A stretch of DNA of 64,000 nucleotides from an uncultured Clostridia bacterium (GCA_945923775.1 CAMELR010000011.1:1-64000); one strand, 5' to 3'; positions 52,038 to 61,900 are shown, counted from the first letter of the stretch. Notes: generated by a model not told the origin, from the letters alone. Made by a program: numbers and translations.

Positions 52038-52934
52038 ATGAATGCAAAGGATATTCTGTCCAGGCGCTTTGAAAAAGCGACCTTCAACGGCTATAAGACT
52101 GATGATGTCGACGAGTTCCTGAGGGAGCTTTCAAGCGAGTTCGCGCAGCTCCAGAAGGACAAGAACGAGCTTGAAAGAAAGCTGGAGGTGCTTGCCGATA
52201 AGATACGCGAGTACCGCGACGACGAGGACGCGCTGAAGGACGCCCTTCTGCTTGCACAGAAGCAGGGCAACCAGATCGTGAACGAGTCGAAGGCTGCCGC
52301 TGAAAAGCTCCGGGAGGAGACGAAGGCTGCGGTAGAGAAGCAGCTCAAGGAAGCCCAGGAGAAGGCCGACAAGGTGACGACCGACGCCGACGAATACGCC
52401 AAGCGTATGACGAAAGAGGCGAACGAGCGCGCTGACAAGCTGGTAAAGGACGCTCGCGCAAAGGCGGACGAGATCGACCAGATGATGAAGAAGCAGACCG
52501 AGATACAGCAGAATATCCTGCAAAAGACCCGCAAGGAAGCCGACGAGTACAGAAACCGTCTGCTGACCGCATATAAGTCCCATATGGACCTTATCGCGAA
52601 GCTGCCTGAGATGTGCGAGAACGAGTACATAAGGCAGACCGCCGCAGAGGCTGAGAAGCGCGAAGCCGAGAGGGTGAAGGCTGCCGCTGCAAAGCAGGCT
52701 GCTGCGAAGGCGGTAAAGCCCGCTGAGGCTCACGAGACTGCCGCGGCTCCGGCAAAGCCCGAGGCTGAAAAGCAGCCCGCCGCAGTGACCTCTGGCGCAG
52801 CAGAGGAGCCGTTCCGCTCCATGCCGGAGGACAAGCAGGCTCAGGACGATTCGCCGTTCTTCAGCGTTAATTCCATGAAGAAGACGAGACGCACCGCCGA
52901 CGTTCCGTTTGAAAGCGGAAATTCAAACAAGTAA
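52038..52934 (+). CDS. divIVA: DivIVA domain-containing protein
   Basis: A 298-residue protein that marks curved membrane and cell poles in relatives. The DivIVA membrane-contact region is residues 1-35 (DILSRRFEKATFNGYKTDDVDEFLREL), followed by a long coiled coil to about 190 and an Ala/Pro-rich tail. Much of the coil repeats AAEKLREE/KEAQEKAD-type heptads. A GAAGGGAAG site precedes the ATG. A short hairpin (CCCCG/CGGGG, about 51999-52015) lies upstream. Confidence 0.93.
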   Translation: MNAKDILSRRFEKATFNGYKTDDVDEFLRELSSEFAQLQKDKNELERKLEVLADKIREYRDDEDALKDALLLAQKQGNQIVNESKAAAEKLREETKAAVEKQLKEAQEKADKVTTDADEYAKRMTKEANERADKLVKDARAKADEIDQMMKKQTEIQQNILQKTRKEADEYRNRLLTAYKSHMDLIAKLPEMCENEYIRQTAAEAEKREAERVKAAAAKQAAAKAVKPAEAHETAAAPAKPEAEKQPAAVTSGAAEEPFRSMPEDKQAQDDSPFFSVNSMKKTRRTADVPFESGNSNK

Positions 52935-52991
52935 ATCACCGCTTCGGCATGCCGGAGCAGATATAAAACAAAAAGCAAGGAGACACATCAG

Positions 52992-55817
52992 ATGTCAGAG
53001 GATTTCAACAACACACTAAATCTTCCCAAGACCGACTTCCCGATGAGGGGCAACCTCCCCCAGAGAGAGCCGGAAATGCTGGATAAGTGGGAGCAGGATC
53101 GCCTTTACTACGCCCTTTCCGAGAAGAACAAGGGCAAGCCTTCCTATACCCTCCACGACGGCCCTCCATATGCAAATGGCAATATCCATATGGGTACCGC
53201 GATGAACAAGGTGCTCAAGGATATCATTGTTAAGTATAAGAGCATGACCGGGTACAATGCCAACTATGTTCCCGGCTGGGACTGCCACGGCCTTCCCATC
53301 GAGTTGAAGGCTATCAAGCAGCTCGGCGTTGACAGCGGCAAGATCGACCCCGTTACCCTACGCAAGAGCTGCCGTGAGTTCGCACTGTCCTGCCTGGACG
53401 GTCAGAAGGCGCAGTTCAAGCGCCTGGGCGTTTGGGGCGATTTCGACGATCCCTACCTCACCATCAAGCCCGAGTTCGAGGCTAAGCAGGTAGAGGTATT
53501 CGGCAAGATGATGCAGAAGGGCTACATCTATAAGGGTCTGAAGCCGGTTTACTGGTGCGCAGACTGCAACACCGCCCTTGCAGAAGCTGAGATCGAGTAC
53601 CAGGACGATCCCTGCTACTCCATCTATGTAAAGTTCCCGATAAGCGATTCCAAGGGCAAGTTCGACGATCTCGGAATTGACCTTTCCAAGGCTTACGTCG
53701 TAATCTGGACAACCACCACCTGGACTCTCCCGGGCAACCTCGCTATCTGCCTCGGTCCGAACTACGAGTACACATTCGTAAAGGTCGAGGACGAGGAGAG
53801 CAAGTCCTACGGTCAGTACCTGCTGATGGCGGCTGAGCTGGTTTCCACTGTTATGGAAGCTGTCGGAATCAAGAAGTACTCCACCGTTGGCAACTTCCTC
53901 GGCTCTGACCTGGAGCTCATCGAGACAGATCACCCGTTCATGGGCAGAAAGTCTCCGGTTATCGTCGGCGACCATGTAACCCTCGACAGTGGTACAGGTT
54001 GCGTTCATACCGCTCCCGGCTTCGGCCTGGAGGACTTTGAGGTCTGCAACAAGTACAAGGGAATGTTCAAGATCATTGTTCCCGTTGACGCAAAGGGCGT
54101 GCTGACCGAGGAAGCAGGCGACTTCGCAGGTCTCAAGACCGCTGACGCCAACAAGGCGATCGCAAAGCGCCTTGAGGACGACAACACCCTGCTCGCAATG
54201 CAGAAGATAGTCCACCCGTATCCGCACTGCTGGCGCTGCCACGAGCCGATAATCTACCGCGCAACAGACCAGTGGTTCTGCAACGTGGATATGTTCAAGC
54301 CCGAGACCATCAAGGCCATCGAGGAAGTTAAGTGGATCCCCGAGTGGGGCGAGGAGCGCATCAAGAACATGGTAAACATGCGCAGCGACTGGTGCATTTC
54401 CCGCCAGCGCCGCTGGGGCGTTCCGATCCCGATACTCTACTGCGAGGACTGCGGTAAGGTCATCGTAAACGACAAGACCATCAAGGCAATCTCAGACATG
54501 TTCCGCAAGGAAAGCTCCGATTCCTGGTACTCCAAGGATCCTTCTGAGTTTATCCCTGCTGATGTAAAGTGCGAGTGCGGCTGCGGCAAGTTCCGCAAGG
54601 AAATGGACATCTTCGACGTATGGTTCGATTCCGGCTGCACACACGCCGCCGTTCTCCAGGAGCGCCCCGAGCTTTCCTGGCCGGCTGACCTCTACCTCGA
54701 GGGCTGCGACCAGTACAGAGGCTGGTTCCAGAGCTCCCTGCTCACCTCCGTTGCGACCACCGGCAAGGCTCCTTACAAGGCAGTCTGCACACACGGCTGG
54801 GTAGTTGACGGCAAGGGCGAGGTAATGCACAAGTCCAAGGGCAACGTGGTACTTCCCGAGGAAGTTATCAGCAAGTACGGCGCTGATGTACTGCGTCTGT
54901 GGGTAGCTTCCCTTGACTTCCACAACGATGTAAGAGTTTCTCCGGAAATGCTCAAGCAGCTCTCCGAAGCATACAGAAAGATCAGAAACACCGCGCGCTT
55001 TATCCTGGGCAACCTCGGAAACGGCAGCGGCTTCAACCCTGATACCGAGATGGTAGCGCTCGACAAGCTCAGCGACATCGACAAGTGGGCGCTGACAAGA
55101 CTTGACGCGGTTATCGAGAAGGTAAAGGCTTCCTATGAGAGCTTCGACTTCTACCTTGCATACCATGCTATCCACAGCTTCTGCGTTGTAGATATGTCCA
55201 ACTTCTACCTCGATGTTGTCAAGGATACTCTGTACTGCTCCGCTGAGAAGTCCGAGGAGAGAAAGGCAGTCCAGACCACAATGTATATCATTCTGGATTC
55301 CCTTGTTAAGCTCATCGCGCCTATCCTGACATTCACCTCCGATGAGATCTGGAAGTACATGCCGCACAAGTCCACAGACGACCTCCGCGGCGTACCGTTC
55401 AACCAGATGCCCGAAAAGACCGGAGTTGTTCTCGGCGCTGAGTTCGAGGCCAAGTGGAACAAGATCCATGCAGTACGCGACGACGTTCTGAAGGCGCTCG
55501 AGGAGAAGCGTTCCGCAGGCGTTATCGGCAAGCCGATCGACGCTGACGTTATCTTGTACGCTGACGAAGCGAACTACAAGGAGCTGTCCGCTTATCCGGA
55601 GCTTGCACAGGCGTTCTCCGTATCCAACGTTACCGTAAAGAACGGCGCTGACGGCGAGTACAAGGGCTCTGTCGAGGGTGTTTCCGTTACCGTTGAGAAG
55701 GCGGCAAGCGAGATGTGCGAGCGCTGCTGGAGCCACGACAAGTCTGTCGGCTCTGACGCGAAGTTCCCGCACTTGTGCGCACGCTGCGCAGCAGTTATGA
55801 AGCTCAATCTGGGCTGA
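52992..55817 (+). CDS. ileS: Isoleucine-tRNA ligase
   Basis: Charges tRNA-Ile. The 941-residue protein has the HIGH-type site PPYANGNIHMG, editing domain (TTTWTLPGNLAICLG), the KMSKS-type site HKSKGN and a C-terminal zinc finger (CERCW...CARC). No T-box lies upstream, so it is not tRNA-Ile-attenuated here. Codon use is more biased than in neighbours, as in highly expressed genes. A GCTTCGG/CCGGAGC hairpin (52941-52958) lies in the 57-base gap before it. Confidence 0.98.
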   Translation: MSEDFNNTLNLPKTDFPMRGNLPQREPEMLDKWEQDRLYYALSEKNKGKPSYTLHDGPPYANGNIHMGTAMNKVLKDIIVKYKSMTGYNANYVPGWDCHGLPIELKAIKQLGVDSGKIDPVTLRKSCREFALSCLDGQKAQFKRLGVWGDFDDPYLTIKPEFEAKQVEVFGKMMQKGYIYKGLKPVYWCADCNTALAEAEIEYQDDPCYSIYVKFPISDSKGKFDDLGIDLSKAYVVIWTTTTWTLPGNLAICLGPNYEYTFVKVEDEESKSYGQYLLMAAELVSTVMEAVGIKKYSTVGNFLGSDLELIETDHPFMGRKSPVIVGDHVTLDSGTGCVHTAPGFGLEDFEVCNKYKGMFKIIVPVDAKGVLTEEAGDFAGLKTADANKAIAKRLEDDNTLLAMQKIVHPYPHCWRCHEPIIYRATDQWFCNVDMFKPETIKAIEEVKWIPEWGEERIKNMVNMRSDWCISRQRRWGVPIPILYCEDCGKVIVNDKTIKAISDMFRKESSDSWYSKDPSEFIPADVKCECGCGKFRKEMDIFDVWFDSGCTHAAVLQERPELSWPADLYLEGCDQYRGWFQSSLLTSVATTGKAPYKAVCTHGWVVDGKGEVMHKSKGNVVLPEEVISKYGADVLRLWVASLDFHNDVRVSPEMLKQLSEAYRKIRNTARFILGNLGNGSGFNPDTEMVALDKLSDIDKWALTRLDAVIEKVKASYESFDFYLAYHAIHSFCVVDMSNFYLDVVKDTLYCSAEKSEERKAVQTTMYIILDSLVKLIAPILTFTSDEIWKYMPHKSTDDLRGVPFNQMPEKTGVVLGAEFEAKWNKIHAVRDDVLKALEEKRSAGVIGKPIDADVILYADEANYKELSAYPELAQAFSVSNVTVKNGADGEYKGSVEGVSVTVEKAASEMCERCWSHDKSVGSDAKFPHLCARCAAVMKLNLG

Positions 55818-55828
55818 TAAGCTATTCC

Positions 55829-55866
55829 GGCAGGGGAGGGGGAGCGTTCCCTTCTCCTGCCTTTTT
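55829..55866 (+). terminator. Intrinsic terminator after ileS
   Basis: A long stem (55829-55840 with 55849-55861, G-U pairs included) followed by five T. lspA starts 23 bases later with no promoter visible, so read-through is likely partial. Confidence 0.75.
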
Positions 55867-55888
55867 GTGGTAAGTTCAGAGAGGATTT

Positions 55889-56458
55889 ATGAGAGCTTTT
55901 TTGAGTAAATACAGGCAGTACGCCGCGCTGGTGCTGGCGGCTCTGCTGGTTGGTATAGACCAGCTCACAAAATGGCTGGTCGTATCGAATATGGAGATGT
56001 ACAACGTAGTCCCGCTGATAAAAATAGACGGCGTTGAGGTACTGAATCTCTTCTACTGCACCAACAACGGCTCCGCATTCAGCATGATGGAGGGCAAGAC
56101 TGCGTTCCTTATCGGAATAACCTCGCTTGTGATAGTCGCGCTTATCGTGGGTCTGGTGACCAAGCGTATCCAGCGCGGGACGTACGTTACGGCGGTCGCG
56201 CTGATAATCGGCGGCGGTACCGGGAATCTTATAGACAGGCTGTTCAACGGCGGAAGCGTCGTGGACTTCATCGACGTAAGGATCATCAACTTCCCGATAT
56301 TCAACTTTGCGGACATCTGCGCGGTGGTCGGCGGGATTCTGCTGTGCCTTGCCGTATTTATCGACGAAATAAGGGAGAGCCGCGCGAAAAAGGCGCAGAA
56401 GTCCCAGCAAGCGGAAACAGCGCAGACCGAGGAGCCCAAGAGCAATGGAAACGATTGA
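55889..56458 (+). CDS. lspA: Lipoprotein signal peptidase
   Basis: Aspartic protease that removes lipoprotein signal peptides. The 189-residue protein has four membrane segments and the two catalytic aspartates in GGGTGNLIDRL and FNFADICAVVG. The C-terminus is a charged tail. GAGAGGA precedes the ATG. It overlaps rluD by 14 bases. Confidence 0.97.
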   Translation: MRAFLSKYRQYAALVLAALLVGIDQLTKWLVVSNMEMYNVVPLIKIDGVEVLNLFYCTNNGSAFSMMEGKTAFLIGITSLVIVALIVGLVTKRIQRGTYVTAVALIIGGGTGNLIDRLFNGGSVVDFIDVRIINFPIFNFADICAVVGGILLCLAVFIDEIRESRAKKAQKSQQAETAQTEEPKSNGND

Positions 56459-57341
56459 GCTTTCCGCAACGGGAGGGGTTCGGCTTGATAAGCTCATCGC
56501 CGACGGCACGGAGCTTTCCAGGAGCGCGGCGGTGAAGCTCATCGAGCAGGGGAACGTACTCGTGAACGGCTCGCCGGCTGGCAAAAAGGACATTCCGGCG
56601 GCGGGCGCGGTCGTTGAGATAACGCTCCCCGAGCCGCAGAGCACGGATATCCTTCCGGAGAACATACCGCTGGATATCGTCTATGAGGACGACGACCTGC
56701 TGGTGGTCAACAAGCCGAAGGGCATGGTAGTCCACCCGGCGGCGGGGCATTATTCTGGCACGCTGGTGAACGCGCTGATGTTCCACTGCGGGGACAGCTT
56801 GTCCGGTATCAACGGCGAGATACGCCCGGGGATCGTGCACCGTATCGACAAGGACACAAGCGGTCTGCTGATGGTCGCGAAGAACGACCTGGCGCACATC
56901 GGTCTGTCCGAGCAGATAAAGGAGCACAGCTTCACCCGCGAGTACGAAACGGTGGTCTGCGGCGGGATAAAAGAGGACGGAATCGTGAATGCTCCGATAG
57001 GGCGGCACAAGACCGACCGCAAGAAGATGTGCGTTACAACCGAGAATTCCCGGGAAGCCGTGACGCATTACTTCGTGTTGGAGAGGTTCCCGGGGTACAC
57101 TCACCTGCGGGTAAGGCTGGAGACCGGGCGGACTCATCAGATACGCGTCCACATGGCGTACATCGGGCACCCGGTAGCCGGGGATCCGGTCTACGGAAAC
57201 GGGAAGCCCGTATGGCTTGAGGGGCAGTGCCTCCACGCGAAGAAGATAGGGTTTGTTCACCCGCGCACCGGGGAATATATGGAGTTCGACAGCGAGCTTC
57301 CGGAGTATTTCCAGAAATTTTTAAAGAGCATAGAGGGCTGA
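56445..57341 (+). CDS. RluA/RluD-family pseudouridine synthase
   Basis: A 298-residue pseudouridine synthase (ylyB relative). An N-terminal S4 domain (LSRSAAVKLIEQGNVLVNG) precedes the catalytic domain, with the catalytic Asp in HRIDKDTSGLLMVAK. Position in 23S rRNA is not determined by sequence; the gene follows lspA as ylyB does in Bacillus. It starts inside lspA. Confidence 0.95.
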   Translation: METIELSATGGVRLDKLIADGTELSRSAAVKLIEQGNVLVNGSPAGKKDIPAAGAVVEITLPEPQSTDILPENIPLDIVYEDDDLLVVNKPKGMVVHPAAGHYSGTLVNALMFHCGDSLSGINGEIRPGIVHRIDKDTSGLLMVAKNDLAHIGLSEQIKEHSFTREYETVVCGGIKEDGIVNAPIGRHKTDRKKMCVTTENSREAVTHYFVLERFPGYTHLRVRLETGRTHQIRVHMAYIGHPVAGDPVYGNGKPVWLEGQCLHAKKIGFVHPRTGEYMEFDSELPEYFQKFLKSIEG

Positions 57342-57343
57342 GA

Positions 57344-58150
57344 ATGGATTTCAGCAAGGTCATACTGATGACAGATCTTGACGGGACGCTGCTTACAGAT
57401 GATAAGCGGATACTTCCCCAGGATCTTGAGGCTATAGAGCGCTTCCGGGCGGGCGGCGGACTTTTCACGATGGCTACCGGGCGCGGTTATTCAATGGCGA
57501 AGCACATCGCCGACAAGCTCCGGCTGGACTGCCCGGCGGTGGTCTACAACGGCGCAGCGGTGTACGACTTCCAGCAGGAGAAATTCCTGTGGCAGTGCGA
57601 GATAGGGAGCCGTGCGGCGGACATTATAAAGCGCGTCGCAGAGCGCTATCCAGATATCGGCGTAGAGGTCCTGCGCGGCAACGTGGTGCACGTCCCGTTC
57701 CTGAACGACACCGAGCAGTGGCACCTGAATCTTGAGAATGTCCAGGCAGATTGGAGCAAACTCGAGGATATTCCGCAGGACGGCTGGCTGAAGGTGCTGT
57801 TCGCCTATACGCCGGAGAAAATGGACGGGCTGCAAAGCTACATCGAGGGTTCGCCGGAGTTCAGCGGAGTTCACTGGGTGCGGTCTGCGCCGATGTTCTT
57901 CGAGTGTCTGCCGGAGGGTATCGACAAGGCGGCGGGCTACAAGCAGCTTATCCGCACGATAGGCGCCGGGGACAGGTTCACCGTCGCGGCAGGGGATTTC
58001 ATGAACGACCTCGCGATGATACAGTCCGCGGATCTGGGCGCGGCGGTGGCTAATGCACAGCCGTCCGTCAGGGAAGCTGCGGATATCGTGCTGTGCGATA
58101 ATAATTCCGGAGCGATGGCAAGCCTCATAGCGCATATCGAAAAAATGTAA
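57344..58150 (+). CDS. Cof-type HAD-superfamily phosphatase
   Basis: A 268-residue HAD IIB (Cof) hydrolase. Motif I is MTDLDGTLL, ATGRG follows, and the final motif is GDFMNDLAMI with AVANAQP, typical of sugar- or cofactor-phosphate phosphatases. Substrate unknown. The ATG at 57344 is 2 bases after the rluD stop; longer in-frame starts run into rluD. Confidence 0.92.
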   Translation: MDFSKVILMTDLDGTLLTDDKRILPQDLEAIERFRAGGGLFTMATGRGYSMAKHIADKLRLDCPAVVYNGAAVYDFQQEKFLWQCEIGSRAADIIKRVAERYPDIGVEVLRGNVVHVPFLNDTEQWHLNLENVQADWSKLEDIPQDGWLKVLFAYTPEKMDGLQSYIEGSPEFSGVHWVRSAPMFFECLPEGIDKAAGYKQLIRTIGAGDRFTVAAGDFMNDLAMIQSADLGAAVANAQPSVREAADIVLCDNNSGAMASLIAHIEKM

Positions 58151-58154
58151 ACCT

Positions 58155-58215
58155 GCGGGAAACCGCTTGTATAATGTTAAACCGGGCGAAAGCCCATAAT
58201 TCACAGGAGGTCTAT
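58155..58215 (+). promoter_or_regulatory. Transketolase leader with possible -10 and two GAAA hairpins
   Basis: TATAAT lies at 58170-58175, but the -35 region (TGTAAA at 58146-58151) is weak. GCGG-GAAA-CCGC (58155-58166) and GGGC-GAAA-GCCC (58184-58195) are two small hairpins with GNRA loops; the second would be in the 5' untranslated region. Confidence 0.45.
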
Positions 58216-59058
58216 ATGGACGCACTACTGAAAAAGCAGCTTGAGATCGCTGCAACAAAGGTCAGAATGGGAGTGATCGAGGGCGTACACGCTGCCAAGG
58301 CAGGACACCCCGGCGGATCCCTTTCCGTTGCTGACACACTCACTTATCTTTACATGCACCGCATGAACGTTGACCCGAAGAACCCCACCATGCCCGACAG
58401 GGACAGACTGGTACTTTCCAAGGGACACACTGCTCCTGCGCTTTACGCAGTCCTCGCTGAAAGAGGATTTTTCCCCGCTGAGGAGCTCAAGACCCTCCGT
58501 AAGATCGGTTCCAGACTCCAGGGTCACCCCTCCATGGGCAAGCTCCCGGGCATCGACATGAGCACCGGCTCCCTCGGTCAGGGTATCTCCACCGCATGTG
58601 GTATGGCGCTTTCCGGTAAGATCTCCAGCGACACCTACAAGGTATACGCAGTTCTCGGCGACGGCGAGATCGAGGAGGGTCAGGTATGGGAGGCTGCAAT
58701 GTTCGCGGCTCACTACAAGCTTGACAATCTGGTTGCAGTCGTTGATAACAACGGTCTCCAGATCGACGGTAAGATCTCCGAGGTTATGTCTCCGTACCCC
58801 ATCGACGAGAAGTTCAAGGCTTTCGGCTGGCACGTTATCTGCATCGACGGTCACGATTTCGACCAGATCGAGGCTGCGTTCAACGAGGCTGAGACTGTTA
58901 TTAACCAGCCCACAGTGATCATTCAGAAGTCCGTAAAGGGCAAGGGCGTTTCCTTCATGGAGAACCAGGTCGGCTGGCACGGCAAGGCTCCGAACGATGA
59001 GGAGTACGCTATCGCAATGAAGGAACTGGGCGACCACCTCGCACAGCTTGAAAAGTAA
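58216..59058 (+). CDS. Transketolase, N-terminal subunit
   Basis: Half of a split transketolase, which moves two-carbon units between sugar phosphates. The 280-residue protein binds thiamine diphosphate: GHTAPALYAVLAE, LGQGISTACGMA and the diphosphate-binding GDGEIEEGQVWEAAMFA with the metal motif. GGAGG precedes the ATG at 58216. The C-terminal half follows after 25 bases. Confidence 0.96.
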   Translation: MDALLKKQLEIAATKVRMGVIEGVHAAKAGHPGGSLSVADTLTYLYMHRMNVDPKNPTMPDRDRLVLSKGHTAPALYAVLAERGFFPAEELKTLRKIGSRLQGHPSMGKLPGIDMSTGSLGQGISTACGMALSGKISSDTYKVYAVLGDGEIEEGQVWEAAMFAAHYKLDNLVAVVDNNGLQIDGKISEVMSPYPIDEKFKAFGWHVICIDGHDFDQIEAAFNEAETVINQPTVIIQKSVKGKGVSFMENQVGWHGKAPNDEEYAIAMKELGDHLAQLEK

Positions 59059-59083
59059 TTACAGCTCGAAAGGATATACATAT

Positions 59084-60019
59084 ATGGAAAAGAAAGCAAC
59101 CCGTGACAGCTACGGTGAAGCGCTTGTAATGCTCGCAGAGAAGCGCCCCGATTTAGTAGTACTCGACGCTGACCTTGCAGCAGCGACCAAGACAGGCACC
59201 TTCAAGAAGGCTCACCCTGACAGATTCTTCGACTGCGGTATCGCAGAGGCAAACATGATGGGCGTTGCGGCTGGTATCGCAAGCACCGGCAAGCTCGTAT
59301 TCGCAAGCTCCTTCGCGATGTTCGCGGCAGGCAGAGCGTTCGAGATCGTACGCAACAGCATCGGCTATCCCCACCTTAACGTTAAGATCGGCGCTACACA
59401 CGCTGGTATCTCCGTCGGCGAGGACGGCGCTTCCCACCAGTGCAACGAGGATATCGCGCTGATGAGATCCATTCCAGGCATGACAGTTATCAACCCCGCA
59501 GACGACGTTGAGGCTAAGGCGGCTGTCCTGGCAATGGCTGACTACGTAGGACCGACCTACATGAGATTCGGCAGACTTGCTGCCCCGATTTTCAACGACG
59601 CAGCTACCTATAAGTTCGAGGTAGGCAAGGGAATCCAGCTCAAGGACGGCAAGGACGTAACAATCATTGCAACCGGTCTGATGGTAGCAGAAGCTATCGA
59701 GGCTGGCAAGGCTCTCAAGGAGCAGGGAATTGACGCGCGCATCATCAATATCCACACCATCAAGCCCATCGACCGCGACATTATTGTCAAGGCTGCAAAG
59801 GAGACCGGCAGGATCATCACCGTTGAGGAACACAGCGTTATCGGCGGTCTTGGCTCTGCAGTTGCTGACGTTGTTACCGAGGAATGCCCCGTTCCGGTCA
59901 TCAAGATCGGCGTGAAGGACGTGTTCGGTCACTCCGGCCCCGCAGTAGACCTGCTCAAGGAGTTCGGTCTGTGCGCAGAGAACATCGTTGCCGTTACAAA
60001 GGCAGCTCTTGGAAAGTAA
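59084..60019 (+). CDS. Transketolase, C-terminal subunit
   Basis: A 311-residue partner with the pyrimidine-binding domain (FDCGIAEANMMGVAAGIA, ATHAGISVGEDGASHQ) and C-terminal domain. The catalytic Glu lies in the first of these. The pair replaces the one-chain transketolase, as in many Clostridia. AAAGGA precedes the ATG at 59084, and the longer frame start inside the N subunit is rejected. Codon bias is high. A terminator follows. Confidence 0.96.
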   Translation: MEKKATRDSYGEALVMLAEKRPDLVVLDADLAAATKTGTFKKAHPDRFFDCGIAEANMMGVAAGIASTGKLVFASSFAMFAAGRAFEIVRNSIGYPHLNVKIGATHAGISVGEDGASHQCNEDIALMRSIPGMTVINPADDVEAKAAVLAMADYVGPTYMRFGRLAAPIFNDAATYKFEVGKGIQLKDGKDVTIIATGLMVAEAIEAGKALKEQGIDARIINIHTIKPIDRDIIVKAAKETGRIITVEEHSVIGGLGSAVADVVTEECPVPVIKIGVKDVFGHSGPAVDLLKEFGLCAENIVAVTKAALGK

Positions 60020-60036
60020 GTATTACAGCGTATCTG

Positions 60037-60072
60037 AATTGCGGGCTGGCACGCCGGTCCGCAATTATTTTT
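60037..60072 (+). terminator. Intrinsic terminator after the transketolase genes
   Basis: AATTGCGG (60037-60044) pairs with CCGCAATT (60059-60066), with an inner GCTGGC/GCCGGT stem, then a T-run (60068-60072). Confidence 0.9.
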
Positions 60073-60081
60073 AAGCAGGAA

Positions 60082-60110
60082 TGTAACCTTTAATACGATG
60101 TTTCTGTCTT
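60082..60110 (+). promoter_or_regulatory. Candidate ECF-type promoter before the anti-sigma-like gene
   Basis: TGTAAC (60082-60087) and TGTCTT (60105-60110), 17 bases apart, resemble an ECF -35 (AAC motif) and -10 (GTC). It could be recognised by the sigma factor encoded downstream, but the match is loose and no second copy in the window supports it. Confidence 0.3.
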
Positions 60111-60151
60111 AATATACAAAAGGTGAAACATTTGCTGAAAGAGGGTACATT

Positions 60152-61900
60152 ATGAAAGCTGAATCCTGGAAGAAAATAATCGACGACCTGGACGACGACA
60201 TTGTTGACTCTGCCGCTGAAAGGCTGAGTAAACCGGAAAATTCTGCGGCCGATGAAATGGAAAAGTTTGCCGATAACGGAAAGCTCACGGAATATAGATA
60301 CCCTTCCGATAAAAAGAAGCACCGCGGGCTGTATATCGGAATCGGCTCGGCGGCTGCCGCTGCGGCGGTGGCGGGATTCGTGCTGCTGAACAATTCCGGG
60401 CTGGTGATGTCTCCGCAGCCGGTTCTGACTGCTGAAAGCTCCTCCGCCGAGACCTATGCGACCACTCCGTTTGTGGCATACGTGGAGAAGTCCGCTCCTG
60501 AGATACAAAGCGAGCTGGTTTCGATTCAGACTGACGGTATAGACTTCGACCTGTTCGATGAGTACTTCTACGACGTGTGGGAAATGACGGACGATGATTC
60601 CGGCGAAGTGATAGATATACAGCTCGGCTACGGCGACAGCAGCATTTTCGGAAGGGGGAACGGCTACACCTGCCTCGGGACTATCCTGACCGGGGACGGC
60701 TGTTACATGGTGGCAGTCGGCGGAGGTCAGTACGACCTCTGGTTCGTTCCGGAAAACGACCGCAACAGCCTGTTTGTCGACTGTGATGTCCAGATAGTGG
60801 ACGATCAGGTGGTTTATGAGGACTCGATGATAAAGTGCGCGGGCACTGAATTATTTTCCGGCTATGGCACAGGAAAGCTGGAGGAGGACGGCTCTCTCGG
60901 CTACTTCGGTCAGGAGAAGCTCGCGCAGAAGATGGGGCTTACGACCGAATACCTGTTTGAAGAACCCGCGATAAGCGAAAGCACATCGGGATATCCCGAT
61001 GACGGTTCTACGCCCCAAAATTGGGTACGCACCTATGAATTGCGCGGCACTAACATTCGGCTTGTGAGCCAGTCCAGCGACAAGGTGGTTGTCACCGAGC
61101 TGATGGAGGATTCCAACTCCGGAGCAAGGGAGTGGTTTGACATCACGTGGACAAATTTCGGAGGCGAATGGCTGACAACAGGGTATGCGGTTTCAGAAAT
61201 AATGCGGTTCAGCGACACATACGAATACTGGGATAAAAACAAGTTCCAGACCTTTGAGGACATGTTCGCTGGAACATGGCTAGATAATTCCACCGGAGCA
61301 GAGCTGACGATGGACTACACTGCGGACCCGTTCGAACCAGGAGACCACATTTTTATATACTACATATATCACGGAATGGCACTGTTCTGCGCGGGCGCCC
61401 AGGGAAATACTGCGTACTATATCCCGGACGATGAGCCGGACGTGATGTATCAGTATGCGGCTACCGAAAAGAGCGGCAATATCGTAAAGCGCAGCGAGTA
61501 CACAAATGTCTACACCCGTCGTGACAGCGGGTTTACCCCCATTGATGAAGCGGCTGGTTCAAGGCTCGGGGTAATCGGCTTTACAAAGTACGTCAACACT
61601 TATTCCGAGCTTGGCGATGTTATGAATGGCCTGATTTTGGAAAAATACGACAGCATTTGGAGCCACGCGTTCTACATGCCCGGTGTCAGCAGCTTTGACG
61701 GCTATACGGTATTCCAGACCGGCGACGGCTCATACACCTTTACATATCAGGAATACAACAGGGACACCGGAGATGACAGGTGGGTGACGTACACTATAAC
61801 GAATACTGCAAAGGGCTGGGAAACGGAACGCGCGGTCAGCGACAGCGGTGATTTTTCAATAGGACTGGAGGTATCAGGTGGAGGACAGTCTGATAGTTGA
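60152..61900 (+). CDS. Membrane-anchored putative anti-sigma protein
   Basis: A 582-residue protein: about 58 cytoplasmic residues (start MKAESWKKIIDDLDDDIVDS), one membrane helix near 59-80, and an outer region of about 500 residues. The outer part is rich in Tyr, Asp and Gly with repeated W/Y-DG blocks, but I do not recognise a domain. Position next to an ECF sigma gene and the short inner domain suggest it sequesters that sigma factor; no zinc-binding HxxxCxxC motif is seen, so this is inference. It overlaps the sigma gene by 23 bases. Confidence 0.6.
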   Translation: MKAESWKKIIDDLDDDIVDSAAERLSKPENSAADEMEKFADNGKLTEYRYPSDKKKHRGLYIGIGSAAAAAAVAGFVLLNNSGLVMSPQPVLTAESSSAETYATTPFVAYVEKSAPEIQSELVSIQTDGIDFDLFDEYFYDVWEMTDDDSGEVIDIQLGYGDSSIFGRGNGYTCLGTILTGDGCYMVAVGGGQYDLWFVPENDRNSLFVDCDVQIVDDQVVYEDSMIKCAGTELFSGYGTGKLEEDGSLGYFGQEKLAQKMGLTTEYLFEEPAISESTSGYPDDGSTPQNWVRTYELRGTNIRLVSQSSDKVVVTELMEDSNSGAREWFDITWTNFGGEWLTTGYAVSEIMRFSDTYEYWDKNKFQTFEDMFAGTWLDNSTGAELTMDYTADPFEPGDHIFIYYIYHGMALFCAGAQGNTAYYIPDDEPDVMYQYAATEKSGNIVKRSEYTNVYTRRDSGFTPIDEAAGSRLGVIGFTKYVNTYSELGDVMNGLILEKYDSIWSHAFYMPGVSSFDGYTVFQTGDGSYTFTYQEYNRDTGDDRWVTYTITNTAKGWETERAVSDSGDFSIGLEVSGGGQSDS

